NCBI GenBank assembly: GCA_902489745.1
Contig: CABUBB010000001.1
Coordinates: 295,963-359,962 of the forward strand
Direction of reading: 5' to 3'
DNA from: Metaruminococcus_A sp003150405
GTDB taxonomy: Bacteria; Bacillota; Clostridia; Oscillospirales; Ruminococcaceae
DNA length: 64,000 bases
A program made the translations under genes and the position numbers. Within the stretch, counting starts at the first letter, position 1. Every line of letters starts with the position of its first letter. Shown piece after piece: positions 1 through 8,251 of this stretch. The notes under the pieces were generated by a model. The model saw only the letters and a program-made list of their open reading frames with translations, searched no databases and had not been told where the DNA came from.

Positions 1-18
1 ATCTAGGAGGGTTAAGAC

Positions 19-1059
19 ATGAAAAACAAAGCTTTTTTCATGACAGGGCTTGAAAAGATGGAAGCTCGTGAAGTGGCAATGCCATCTCCGAAAGAGAAAC
101 AGGTTATTGTAAAATTAGAGTATGTCGGAATCTGCGGTTCAGACGTTCATTATTTGGAAAATGGTCGGATTGGTGATTTCGTTGTGGATGGGGATTTTAT
201 CCTCGGGCATGAATGTGCCGGTACCGTTGTGGGGCTGGGCGAAGGCGTTGAGAATTTAAAGGTCGGCGATCGTGTTGCGCTAGAGCCGGGTATTACCTGC
301 GGCCAGTGTGAGTTTTGCAAAACCGGGCGTTACAACCTCTGCCCGGACGTTGAGTTTCTTGCGACCCCTCCGTATCATGGCTGCCTTGAAAACTATATTG
401 CGTTCCCGGAGAATATGTGCTTTAAACTCCCGGAAAACGTGAGCTCCAAAGAGGGCGCTTTGGTTGAGCCGCTTTCAGTTGGTATGCACGCTGCAAAACA
501 GGGTAAGGTCACTCTGGGAAGCTCGGTGGTCATTCTGGGTGCGGGTTGCATTGGCCTATGTACCTTGCTTGCCTGCAAAGCGTTCGGCGCAACCGATATC
601 ACCGTAGTTGACGTTATTCCGAAACGCCTTGAGTTTGCCATGAAGCTCGGCGCGACCCGCGTGATCAACGGCAAGGATGTCAACACCGTCGAAGAGTACG
701 ACAAGTTGACAAACGGCGACGGTGCGGATGTTGTACTGGAAACCGCCGGCTCGGTTATCACAATTGGTCAGACCCCATATCTTGTCAAACGCGGCGGGAC
801 CATCGTTCTTGTTGGTATGGCGCCGCAGGATATCATTGAGTTCAATTTTGCCAAAATCATGGCGAAAGAAGCCGAAATTCAGACCGTCTTCCGTTACCGC
901 AACATCTATCCGATGGCGATTAAAGCGATTTCCAAGGGGATTATTGATGTTTCCGGCATTGTGACCCACGAGTTTAACTTTGATGAAACGCCGAAAGCGT
1001 TTGATTGTGCGCTCCACAACAAAAACGATGTTGTCAAAGCGGTCATTAAAATTGATTAA
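19..1059 (+). CDS. Zinc-dependent polyol dehydrogenase (xylitol/L-iditol 2-dehydrogenase type)
   Basis: A 346-residue medium-chain dehydrogenase that should oxidise a sugar alcohol (xylitol or sorbitol) to the ketose with NAD. Catalytic zinc ligands are visible as C39 and the H64-E65 pair. The structural zinc lobe has four cysteines at 94, 97, 100 and 108. A Rossmann nucleotide site with GAGCIG follows near residue 175, with an acidic residue (VVDV) after the next strand favouring NAD over NADP. An AGGAGGG Shine-Dalgarno lies 8 bases before the ATG. Xylulokinase follows 43 bases downstream on the same strand, so the likely pathway is xylitol to D-xylulose to xylulose 5-phosphate. The exact polyol cannot be read from sequence; the operon probably begins upstream of the window. 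Confidence 0.88.
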   Translation: MKNKAFFMTGLEKMEAREVAMPSPKEKQVIVKLEYVGICGSDVHYLENGRIGDFVVDGDFILGHECAGTVVGLGEGVENLKVGDRVALEPGITCGQCEFCKTGRYNLCPDVEFLATPPYHGCLENYIAFPENMCFKLPENVSSKEGALVEPLSVGMHAAKQGKVTLGSSVVILGAGCIGLCTLLACKAFGATDITVVDVIPKRLEFAMKLGATRVINGKDVNTVEEYDKLTNGDGADVVLETAGSVITIGQTPYLVKRGGTIVLVGMAPQDIIEFNFAKIMAKEAEIQTVFRYRNIYPMAIKAISKGIIDVSGIVTHEFNFDETPKAFDCALHNKNDVVKAVIKID

Positions 1060-1102
1060 AAGCCCTTGTGCTTCCAGAAAATAAACAACTGAGGTGTATG
1101 AA

Positions 1103-2632
1103 ATGCAGTATTTGTTAGGTGTAGACCTTGGTACCTCTGGTACCAAAACCGTTCTGTTTGACGCAGACGGTAAAGCGATTTGTTCCAAAACCATTGAGTA
1201 CCCCATGTACCAGCCGCAGAACGGCTGGGCAGAGCAGGACCCGGCTGACTGGTGGAACGCCACCAAAGAGGGGATTCGGTACTGTTTGTCCACCAGCGGC
1301 GTAAAAGCGGAGGATGTCAAGGGCGTTGGCCTTTCCGGCCAGATGCACGGCCTTGTTATGCTGGATAAAGACGGCAATGTGCTGCGCAATTCCATCATTT
1401 GGTGCGACCAGCGTACCGTCAAGGAAGTTGACCAGATGAACAGCATCATCGGCGCACAGCGGATCATTGAGATCACTGCCAATCCGGCGCTTGCCAACTT
1501 CACCGCAGCGAAAATCCTTTGGGTGCAGAACAACGAGCCGGATCTGTATGCGAAATGTGCGCACATCCTGCTGCCGAAGGACTACATTCGTTATATGCTC
1601 ACCGGCGAGTTTGCCACCGAGGTATCCGATGCTGCTGGTATGCAGCTCATGGATGTCCCGAACCGCTGCTGGTCGGATGAAATGCTTACCAAATTACATA
1701 TTGATCGTTCGCTGCTTGGCTCCATGCATGAGTCCCCGGATGTCACCGGTAAGGTTCACAGCAAAGCCGCTGAGCTGACCGGCCTGAAGGAAGGCACCAT
1801 TGTGGTCGGCGGCGCGGGTGACAATGCGGCCGCCGCTGTTGGTACCGGCGTTGTCAAATCCGGTGTTGCGTTCACTACTCTTGGTACCTCTGGCGTTGTT
1901 TATGCGGTTTCCGACTCGGTTTCGATTGATAAAAAGGGCCGTGTTCATACCCTTTGCGCTTCGGTTCCGGGTAAATGGACTGTTATGAGCTGCACCCTGG
2001 CCGCTGGCCTTTCGCTGAAATGGCTGCGTGACACCTGCTGTGCACCGGAAATTGCGGAAGCAGAGAAACAGGGCGTTGACCCGTATGTGATTATGGATAA
2101 GCTTGCGGATAAAGTTGGCCCTGGCGCAGGCGGCCTCATCTTCCTGCCGTACCTCATGGGTGAGCGTTCCCCGCATCCGGATTCCTTTGCGCGTGGCACC
2201 TTCTTTGGCCTCTCGGCTATCCATGACCGCAGCAATATGATTCGTGCTGTCCTTGAGGGCGTTGCTTACTCCCAGCTCGACTGCGTCGATGTATTCCGTG
2301 ATATGGGCGTTAACATCAACGACATGATGGCTTGCGGTGGCGGCGGACGCAGTAAGGTTTGGCGCCAGATGCTGGCCGATATGTACGGCTGTCCGGTCAA
2401 CACCATTCATGCGGATGAAGGCCCGGCGCTTGGCGTTGCCATCCTCGCGGGTGTTGGTGCTGGCGTTTACAATTCGGTTGAGGAAGCGTGTGACAACATC
2501 ATCCGCAAGAACATCACTCAGCAGCCGAATATGGAAAACCATGACGTTTACATGGGCTACTATGACCTTTATAAGAAACTTTACCAGGATTTGAAGGGCG
2601 ACTTTGAGACCCTTTCCACCCTTGTAAAATAA
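1103..2632 (+). CDS. xylB: Xylulokinase
   Basis: FGGY-family sugar kinase of 509 residues, the usual xylulokinase length, phosphorylating D-xylulose to D-xylulose 5-phosphate in the cytoplasm. The N-terminus carries the phosphate-1 motif (LGVDLGTSGTKTV). The substrate region LSGQMHG and the C-terminal GGGGRS ATP-binding turn are present. I chose ATG 1103 because GAGGTG at 1091-1096 is correctly spaced; a GTG at 1094 overlaps that site and would add only MYE. It follows the polyol dehydrogenase, which supplies its substrate, and ends just before a strong terminator, so it is probably the last gene of a pentitol/xylose operon. Confidence 0.93.
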   Translation: MQYLLGVDLGTSGTKTVLFDADGKAICSKTIEYPMYQPQNGWAEQDPADWWNATKEGIRYCLSTSGVKAEDVKGVGLSGQMHGLVMLDKDGNVLRNSIIWCDQRTVKEVDQMNSIIGAQRIIEITANPALANFTAAKILWVQNNEPDLYAKCAHILLPKDYIRYMLTGEFATEVSDAAGMQLMDVPNRCWSDEMLTKLHIDRSLLGSMHESPDVTGKVHSKAAELTGLKEGTIVVGGAGDNAAAAVGTGVVKSGVAFTTLGTSGVVYAVSDSVSIDKKGRVHTLCASVPGKWTVMSCTLAAGLSLKWLRDTCCAPEIAEAEKQGVDPYVIMDKLADKVGPGAGGLIFLPYLMGERSPHPDSFARGTFFGLSAIHDRSNMIRAVLEGVAYSQLDCVDVFRDMGVNINDMMACGGGGRSKVWRQMLADMYGCPVNTIHADEGPALGVAILAGVGAGVYNSVEEACDNIIRKNITQQPNMENHDVYMGYYDLYKKLYQDLKGDFETLSTLVK

Positions 2633-2647
2633 GACAGCAAGGCAAAC

Positions 2648-2682
2648 GCCCGGCAGTGATTTTCCACTGCCGGGCATTTTTG
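2648..2682 (+). terminator. Rho-independent terminator after xylB
   Basis: Perfect 11-bp stem (GCCCGGCAGTG, 2648-2658, pairing with 2665-2675), 6-base loop, then a T-rich run. It closes the dehydrogenase-xylB operon. Confidence 0.92.
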
Positions 2683-2879
2683 TATATTTGGTTTGTGGTT
2701 GACTGAAGCAGGAAATTTCTACAGGGAAGAGCCAATTCTTGATGAAATGATGTGGCATACACTGCGTACAGATGGCTGTCTGCTGCCGCAAAATAAATTT
2801 ACTTACCGGTGGAGCCTATAAAACAACTGAACGATGAAACGGTTTTGGGGCGGTCCGGTGAAGCTGTGCAGGGAAGCCC

Positions 2880-3278
2880 TTAAAGCCGGGAAATCTCCAT
2901 GGGGTATTGTTCCGGGCAGAGTTCAAATCCGGCATTTTTGTAGAAATGAACGCTTTCATCGTAAGAGATAAGAGCAATACGTAAAAAATCGCGGTAATGG
3001 CAGAGCAGATGGGTGAGCATAAGCTGACCAATACCCTGCCGCTGTCTTGCGGGATGAACCAGCGCGTAGACGATGTAGGCGTTGATGGCGCCGTCGTCCA
3101 TAGCGCTGATGAGTCCGACAAGACGGCCGGATTCATTGCGGGCGGCAACGTGATATTCCATGTGCTGCAAAGCGATGAATAGTTTATTGCCATACTGTCC
3201 GGATTTCCATTCTAGTGCTAGGAACAACTCTTCAAGTTCCAGTTGGGAGACCGGTTTGTTCTCTTCTATGGTTATCAT
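2880..3278 (-). CDS. GNAT-family N-acetyltransferase
   Basis: A 132-residue single-domain acyltransferase of the GNAT fold. The acetyl-CoA pyrophosphate-binding signature is visible as RQRQGIG, preceded by the strand ending VHP, and the C-terminal FYKNAGF motif is typical of the family. The substrate cannot be predicted. ATG at 3278 is preferred over an in-frame GTG at 3287 because GAGGTG (complement of 3285-3290) then acts as the ribosome-binding site. It stands alone on the minus strand between two plus-strand units. Confidence 0.8.
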   Translation of the reverse strand: MITIEENKPVSQLELEELFLALEWKSGQYGNKLFIALQHMEYHVAARNESGRLVGLISAMDDGAINAYIVYALVHPARQRQGIGQLMLTHLLCHYRDFLRIALISYDESVHFYKNAGFELCPEQYPMEISRL

Positions 3279-3460
3279 CGGTATCACCTCTGCCTGATTC
3301 CGGCCAACGGCTCTTGTGCGGGTATAGGAGCGGCCTTTGGCTGGCTGGTGTTATAATCCTATGCCGCTGTGTGAATACTTATGAGTGGCAATGTTTATTG
3401 GCAAAATTCACACATTCCGACAAGTATTTTGGTGAAACAGAATAAAAAGTAAAAAACGAG

Positions 3461-3489
3461 TTGATTCTTCGGATATATTAAGGTAAAAT
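3461..3489 (+). promoter_or_regulatory. Sigma-A promoter of the NSS transporter gene
   Basis: TTGATT (3461-3466), 17-bp spacer, TAAAAT (3484-3489), 39 bp before the ATG at 3528. A near-ideal RBS (AAGGAGGA) follows. Confidence 0.75.
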
Positions 3490-3527
3490 GAATATATTAT
3501 GTATAAATAATCAAGGAGGATTATTCA

Positions 3528-4853
3528 ATGGCAAAAAGGAACCAATGGGCCACAGGCGTCGGCTTTATTTTGGCGACGGCCGGTTCAGCAATTGGCCTTG
3601 GCAACCTGTGGAAGTTCCCATATTTGATGGGTAAAAACGGTGGCTTCTGGTTTTTAATTGTTTATCTTGTATTTATATTGGTGTTGGGCCTTCCGGTTAT
3701 GGTAACCGAAATGTCTATTGGTCGTTATACCCAAAAAAGCCCGGTCAGCGCTTACCGGTCGCTCAACAAAAAGGCGACGGTCATTGGTGTGCTTGGGGTT
3801 CTGGCTGCATTTTTGATTCTGTCTTATTACAGCGTCATCGGCGGCTGGATTTTAAAGTACATAGAGTCCTATGTCGTAACCTTTCAGGCAGTTGATTTTG
3901 AGGCTTATATCGCCTCGCCGGTGGAGCCGGTGATTTGGCATTTTGTCTTTATGGCACTGGCTTGCTTATTCTGCTATAAAGGCGCCAAGAGCATTGAAAA
4001 AGCGTCTAAGTTTATGATGCCGCTGCTCTTTATCTTCATTTTGATCATTGTTGTCCGTTCCGTTACTTTGCCGGGCGCAATGGAAGGGCTGCGGTTCATG
4101 TTTGTCCCGTCGGCTGATGGATTTACCTTTGATTCAATTACCGCTGCATTGGGGCAGGTTTTCTATTCCCTGAGCCTTGCAATGGGTATTACTGTAACCT
4201 ATGGCAGTTACCTCAACAAGAAAAACAATATTCCTAAAGACTGTGCTGTTGTAGCCGGGCTGGATACTGGCGCTGCGGTTCTTGCGGGAATTGCAATTTT
4301 TCCGGCGGTCTTTGCGTTCGGACTGGAGCCAGCGCAGGGCCCGAGCTTGATTTTTGGCACCCTGCCGAAGGTGTTTGAATCAATGGCAGGCGGTTCCATT
4401 TTCGCTATTATTTTCTTTATCCTCATGTTTTTTGCGGCTATTACCTCTGGTATTGCCCTTTTGGAGTGCGTGGTTTCCTACGTTATTGACGACCTGCACT
4501 GGAAACGCAACAAGGCAATCTTTATTGTAGGTGCGCTTATCTTTATCCTGGGTATTCCAAGTGCGTTGTCCTTTGGCACTCTCAGCAATATCACTATTCT
4601 CAATTACAGTCTGTTTGATTTTATTGGGATGGTTACCGACAACATTCTGTTGCCGATTGGCGGTGTGCTGATGTGCATTTACATCGGCTGGTTCTGGAAG
4701 CCGGGTAAGCTTATCGCTGAAATTCAGGAGGGCGGTGTGAAGTTCAAACTCCAGAAGGCGTGGCTGTGGTGTATCCGCACCGTAACACCGGTGTTGATTT
4801 TGGGCGTTACCATTATTGGATTTATCAATGTCTACCAGACCATTACCGGCTGA
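3528..4853 (+). CDS. Sodium-dependent neurotransmitter symporter family transporter (NSS/SNF)
   Basis: A 441-residue integral membrane protein with about 11 hydrophobic helices, the usual count for bacterial NSS members related to LeuT/MhsT. Diagnostic signature at the N-terminus: WATGVGFILATAGSAIGLGN followed by WKFPYL, which carries the unwound TM1 sodium and substrate site. It likely imports an amino acid or related amine with Na+. It has its own promoter and terminator, so is monocistronic. Substrate identity is not readable. Confidence 0.92.
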   Translation: MAKRNQWATGVGFILATAGSAIGLGNLWKFPYLMGKNGGFWFLIVYLVFILVLGLPVMVTEMSIGRYTQKSPVSAYRSLNKKATVIGVLGVLAAFLILSYYSVIGGWILKYIESYVVTFQAVDFEAYIASPVEPVIWHFVFMALACLFCYKGAKSIEKASKFMMPLLFIFILIIVVRSVTLPGAMEGLRFMFVPSADGFTFDSITAALGQVFYSLSLAMGITVTYGSYLNKKNNIPKDCAVVAGLDTGAAVLAGIAIFPAVFAFGLEPAQGPSLIFGTLPKVFESMAGGSIFAIIFFILMFFAAITSGIALLECVVSYVIDDLHWKRNKAIFIVGALIFILGIPSALSFGTLSNITILNYSLFDFIGMVTDNILLPIGGVLMCIYIGWFWKPGKLIAEIQEGGVKFKLQKAWLWCIRTVTPVLILGVTIIGFINVYQTITG

Positions 4854-4910
4854 TCCCGTTGTATGGAGTAGAACATTCCAAGCGCCTGAATAGGTGCCGC
4901 TGAGTAAATC

Positions 4911-4948
4911 AAAAATAACCCATGCTCATTCAGCGTGGGTTATTTTTT
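4911..4948. terminator. Bidirectional terminator between convergent genes
   Basis: Stem AATAACCCATGCT (one G-T wobble) against AGCGTGGGTTATT, flanked by A and T runs on both sides. Its right arm covers the stop codon of the small minus-strand gene ending at 4940, so both convergent transcripts can end here. Confidence 0.82.
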
Positions 4949-5149
4949 ATGGGTGTGGTTCCAGCCGCCGAGCAAATCTTGGTGGGCGGCGCTTTGCAGC
5001 GAACCCGCCATACTGCGCAGTTCTGCTGCCGTACGCACATAGGCATTGTATTCATGTAGCCTGCACTGCAATTCGGCGGGAAGCGAGAGAAAAAAACTGC
5101 GGCTACTTTGGCTGTTTTGAATGAGCTGGTGTAAATCCTGGTATTGCAT
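4940..5149 (-). CDS. Small hypothetical protein (69 aa)
   Basis: A 69-residue mainly polar protein starting MQYQDLHQLI, with no signal peptide or membrane segment and a mostly helical composition (DLHQLIQ, LPAELQCRLHEYNAYV). GGGAGGA lies 7 bases before the ATG, which is the main argument that the ORF is real. I do not recognise the family. It sits convergent to the NSS transporter and shares its terminator. A longer overlapping frame on the same strand is judged a shadow. Confidence 0.6.
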   Translation of the reverse strand: MQYQDLHQLIQNSQSSRSFFLSLPAELQCRLHEYNAYVRTAAELRSMAGSLQSAAHQDLLGGWNHTHKK

Positions 5150-5206
5150 GACATTCCTCCCACCTTAGTATTTTCTTTTTTGGGAAAAAATATCCGGAGG
5201 GAGGAA

Positions 5207-5246
5207 AATGACCATTTCCAGCATAATGTCATTGTGCCGGAAATGG
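5207..5246 (-). terminator. Hairpin downstream of the tam-like gene
   Basis: Inverted repeat 5212-5227 against 5231-5246 (16 pairs, one mismatch, one wobble) with a short loop, followed on the minus strand by TCATTTT. It lies 29 bp after the stop of the methyltransferase gene and fits a terminator. Confidence 0.6.
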
Positions 5247-5275
5247 CCTGCATAAAAGGATGCTGAAATGAAAAG

Positions 5276-6043
5276 TCAGGGCCTTGCCGTAAAAAATAAG
5301 CGGGGGAAACGGAAGATGATCTGCCCGTTTTTCTGAACAGGATAGGTTTCCACTGTACGCTTATAGACTTCGCGCTCAAATGCCTCTCGTTTTTCTTCGG
5401 GCAGGGCGGAAAGGTAAGGACGCATGCCGGTGCCACGGTACCACTCAAGAATATCCTGATGAGTGTTCATAATATGGTAATAGGTTGTTTCCCAAATGGT
5501 GAACTCCGAGGCAATTTCCGAAAGCAGGTCAAAATAGCCCTCTGGTGTCAAGCTGTAATGAATGCGCGGATTTGAAAAATAGTTTTTCCAGTCTGCACTG
5601 CTGGCTGTTTCCCGAAGAATCCGATGAATTGGCGCCGCATCCTGATTCGGAATTTGCACGGCAAGCTGTCCGCCGGGCTTTAACAGACCAAGCAGATTCC
5701 GCAGCAGCTTTGGATGATCCGGTACCCACTGGATGCAGGCGTTGGAAAAGATCACGTCAAAATCGTTGCCAAGAGTGGTAACTTCGGTGCTGACGTCGCA
5801 GAGTTCAAACGTGAGTTCCGGGTGCTGTTTGCGGGCGCTTTCAATCATATTAGGGGAGTTGTCTACCCCAATAACGGCCGCGTTGGGAAAGCGTCTGGCG
5901 AGCACCTCGGTGCTGTTGCCGGGGCCGCAGCCGATGTCCACCAGCTTTTGAGGGTTCCCAATGATTCGGTTTACAAGGTCAAGAGAAGGCTGGGTGCGTT
6001 CCCCTGCAAATTTAAGGTATTGTGCTGAATTCCAGTCAGCCAT
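5276..6043 (-). CDS. tam: Trans-aconitate 2-methyltransferase-like SAM methyltransferase
   Basis: Class I SAM-dependent methyltransferase of 255 residues, about the length of E. coli Tam (252). Motif I is VDIGCGPGNS, followed by the acidic loop GVDNSPNM and FDVIFSNACIQWVPDH. The start MADWNSAQYLKF and the W-rich TGMRPYLS region are Tam-like. Tam methylates trans-aconitate, an inhibitor of aconitase. I chose ATG 6043 because GGAGG (complement of 6052-6056) is well placed; the 16-residue upstream extension lacks support. The name rests on family resemblance; another small-acid methyltransferase is possible. Confidence 0.75.
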   Translation of the reverse strand: MADWNSAQYLKFAGERTQPSLDLVNRIIGNPQKLVDIGCGPGNSTEVLARRFPNAAVIGVDNSPNMIESARKQHPELTFELCDVSTEVTTLGNDFDVIFSNACIQWVPDHPKLLRNLLGLLKPGGQLAVQIPNQDAAPIHRILRETASSADWKNYFSNPRIHYSLTPEGYFDLLSEIASEFTIWETTYYHIMNTHQDILEWYRGTGMRPYLSALPEEKREAFEREVYKRTVETYPVQKNGQIIFRFPRLFFTARP

Positions 6044-6139
6044 ATTGAATTCCTCCAGTGTTTTGAATGTTTTTGTGCGAATCGTTTGCATGTCGTAATT
6101 GGTTTGTCGTGTAGTAATTGGAACGCCTTTGTTTAACTA

Positions 6140-6766
6140 TTATCCTTCCAGCTTACGGATAAAATTGGTCATGATGCGCTTTTCCTGTTCCGGTGGTGGC
6201 ACTTGCTGTTTGTAGCTTTGAACAGCCTCCAAAAGCCATGCCATATTTCGCCCAAGAGTACGCATGATCTGCATCCCTTCAAGATCCTGCTTGACCTCCT
6301 CCGGTGTGTTGCCATGAACACAATTCCAGTAGAAAGAGGGGACGGTGATCACCTGTGCCAGGTTAAAGAAATTATTGAGTTGATGGAAGGTATCCACCCC
6401 GCCGGAGCGGCGCAAGGAAGTGACAGCAACGCCGACCTTAAAGCGAAGATCCGGGCCACAGTAGAAAAAGCGATCCAAAAAGGCTTTCATCCGGCCGGAA
6501 ATACCGGAGTAATAAACCGGAGAACCGATAATAATGCCGTCCGCTTGCTGCATTTTGTTAAGACATTGGTTCACTACGTCGTCAAAGACGCAGCGGCCGG
6601 TTTCCTTACATTTGCCGCAGGCAATGCAGCCCTGAATAGGACTTGTTCCAAGTTGGACGAGTTCCACTTCAATGTCGCGCTTTTGCAATTCGGCTGCAAG
6701 CGTTTGAATGGCAGTATAAGTGCAGCCGTTTGTATGCGGGCTGCCGTTGATTGCAAGAACCTTCAT
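6140..6766 (-). CDS. NADPH-dependent FMN reductase / flavodoxin-fold oxidoreductase
   Basis: A 208-residue flavoprotein starting MKVLAINGSPHTNG, the FMN-phosphate loop of the NADPH-dependent FMN reductase family. The cysteine-rich stretch CIACGKCKETGRC resembles iron-sulfur flavoproteins, and GSPVYYSGISGRMKAFLDR is the flavin edge loop. Likely role is electron transfer or reduction of quinones/nitro compounds in the cytoplasm; the partner is unknown. AAAGGAGG precedes the ATG. Divergence from iron-sulfur flavoprotein spacing means cluster binding is not certain. Confidence 0.82.
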   Translation of the reverse strand: MKVLAINGSPHTNGCTYTAIQTLAAELQKRDIEVELVQLGTSPIQGCIACGKCKETGRCVFDDVVNQCLNKMQQADGIIIGSPVYYSGISGRMKAFLDRFFYCGPDLRFKVGVAVTSLRRSGGVDTFHQLNNFFNLAQVITVPSFYWNCVHGNTPEEVKQDLEGMQIMRTLGRNMAWLLEAVQSYKQQVPPPEQEKRIMTNFIRKLEG

Positions 6767-6789
6767 ATTTGATTGCCTCCTTTGAAAAG

Positions 6790-6835
6790 AAAAATGCGGC
6801 CGCGCCTTTTAGAAGAAATAAAAGGTGCGGCGCAC
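6790..6835 (-). terminator. Terminator after the HAD gene
   Basis: On the minus strand CCGCACCTTTTA pairs with TAAAAGGCGCGG around a short loop, then CCGCATTTTT gives the T run. It ends the four-gene unit 9487-6851. Confidence 0.6.
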
Positions 6836-6850
6836 CTCCCAACTAAGCGG

Positions 6851-7546
6851 TTATTTTGAACTTGTGGCCAGGATGCTGGGGATTTCAGACAGAACGGCAC
6901 AGGTGTGGCCGGCATTGGAAACAGTGTTCCGATGAACAAGCACCGATGGAATTCCGGCGTTGCTCGCCCCTGCGATATCCGCGCGGGGATTGTCCCCGAC
7001 CATAAGGCAATGCTCCGGGTGACCGGCAAGTGCCAGTGCGTATTCAAAGATGGCACGATCCGGCTTATCCAGCCCGATTTCGCCGGAGATGACACAGCCT
7101 GAAAAATACCCCTCCAGCCCAAGCGCGCGCATGGTCTGCCGCAGTTCCGGGTAATTGTTGGAAAGGATGATGTTCTGATACCCCAGCGCGTGGGCGTGCT
7201 CCAATGTGTCAATGGTGTCTTCGTAGAGATGGTATTTGGAGACGTCAAGAATCAGTTCCCGTGTGTACGGCCCCAAGCTTTCGGCAGCCGCTAACTCCAC
7301 TCCAAAATGGCGGTACACCTCGGCAAATTTGCGGTACATAAAGGGCCACCAGGCATCGGCTTTAATTTCGGAATGCGGTTCCGGGAGATCCCAGGGGTAG
7401 CCAGACGCCATATAGGGGCGGACATCAGCCAAGGTGATTCCGCGGTTCGGCAGCTGCTCGTTGAGTACCTGAAGCACCGAATTGCTCCAAAGCGAATGGC
7501 AGTAAACAAGGGTGCCGTCAAAGTCCCAGAAAATGGCCTTGTTCAT
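6851..7546 (-). CDS. HAD-superfamily hydrolase (phosphatase)
   Basis: A 231-residue haloacid dehalogenase-type phosphatase. Motif I is FWDFDGTL (nucleophile D8, acid/base D10), motif II is NIILSNN, the motif III lysine lies near GLDKPD, and motif IV is MVGDNPRADIAG. The alpha-helical cap after motif I (subfamily I) suggests a small phosphorylated metabolite as substrate. It is the last gene of a tight minus-strand set, 12 bp after the 225-aa gene, with an AGGAGG ribosome-binding site. Substrate not readable. Confidence 0.85.
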   Translation of the reverse strand: MNKAIFWDFDGTLVYCHSLWSNSVLQVLNEQLPNRGITLADVRPYMASGYPWDLPEPHSEIKADAWWPFMYRKFAEVYRHFGVELAAAESLGPYTRELILDVSKYHLYEDTIDTLEHAHALGYQNIILSNNYPELRQTMRALGLEGYFSGCVISGEIGLDKPDRAIFEYALALAGHPEHCLMVGDNPRADIAGASNAGIPSVLVHRNTVSNAGHTCAVLSEIPSILATSSK

Positions 7547-7558
7547 CCGGTCCTCCTG

Positions 7559-8236
7559 TTATGCGAGTTCGTTTTTCACAATTTCCCGAAGAATTTGCTC
7601 AAAGAGCGCCCCTCCTGTTTGGGCGGCAAGATCACGGATGGTTTGGGCATCGGCAGATTTCTGTGCGATGGCAAGCGCTGTGAGCGGGTCGGCTGGGTCG
7701 ATCAGGCCGGCGGTGTATTGCTCGGCCTTTTGGACGTCCGGCTGTACCAGTACATGGCAAAATTCCGGAATAACGGCGTGCAGATCTTTTTGCAGATGGT
7801 AAAACCGTTCCAGCCAAGTATTGATGTCCTCAAAACCCGGCTTGTTGGTGTGAGTTTTAATCTGGCTGCGTTTGATGAGCGCTGGAAAAGCCTGATTGAA
7901 AAATACTTCGGCTTTTTCCGCCTCCTTGCCAGAGAGCCCTTCAGCGGGGACGGTGGTAAAAAAAGCACGTGCCGCTGCTGCGTCGCAGTAAAGGCTTTTT
8001 TCACCGTCATAATCCGACAGATATTTGGCGAGAACCTTTCCGCAGCGGATGCCGAAACGGAAACTCTCTGCTTTGACGGGTACCTCCGGTACGCCGTCAA
8101 TTTCCTGCATGACGCCGGGGTCCATATCGAGGTGCTGGGACGTGGCGCCGAGAAATGCATAGTTATCTTTTAAGGTGAAGCCGATGAGCTGCGCCGCACT
8201 GCGCACCACGGCAATTTGGAAAAAGTATGGTTTCAT
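7559..8236 (-). CDS. Hypothetical protein (225 aa), unknown operon member
   Basis: I do not recognise this protein. It is soluble-looking, without signal peptide or membrane helix, and mostly helical. Visible features are an N-terminal MKPYFFQIAVVRSAAQLIGF segment, a run of acidic and small residues, and an alanine-rich C-terminus (LTALAIAQKSADAQTIRDLAAQ). GGAGGGGG precedes the ATG. It is 15 bp after the 304-aa gene and 12 bp before the HAD phosphatase, so all three are probably cotranscribed. Codon use resembles the neighbours. Confidence 0.65.
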   Translation of the reverse strand: MKPYFFQIAVVRSAAQLIGFTLKDNYAFLGATSQHLDMDPGVMQEIDGVPEVPVKAESFRFGIRCGKVLAKYLSDYDGEKSLYCDAAAARAFFTTVPAEGLSGKEAEKAEVFFNQAFPALIKRSQIKTHTNKPGFEDINTWLERFYHLQKDLHAVIPEFCHVLVQPDVQKAEQYTAGLIDPADPLTALAIAQKSADAQTIRDLAAQTGGALFEQILREIVKNELA

Positions 8237-8251
8237 TGTGGTTCCCCCTCC

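Noticed and set aside
556..1566. Long minus-strand frame (336 aa) across the dehydrogenase and xylB
   Set aside because: Antisense shadow of two well-supported genes, with no ribosome-binding site.
2694..2820. Open frame ending ...MMWHTLRTDGCLLPQNKF... before a stop
   Set aside because: It has no start codon with a ribosome-binding site and lies in a 197-bp gap after the xylB terminator. It may be a gene remnant, but I could not name a parent family.
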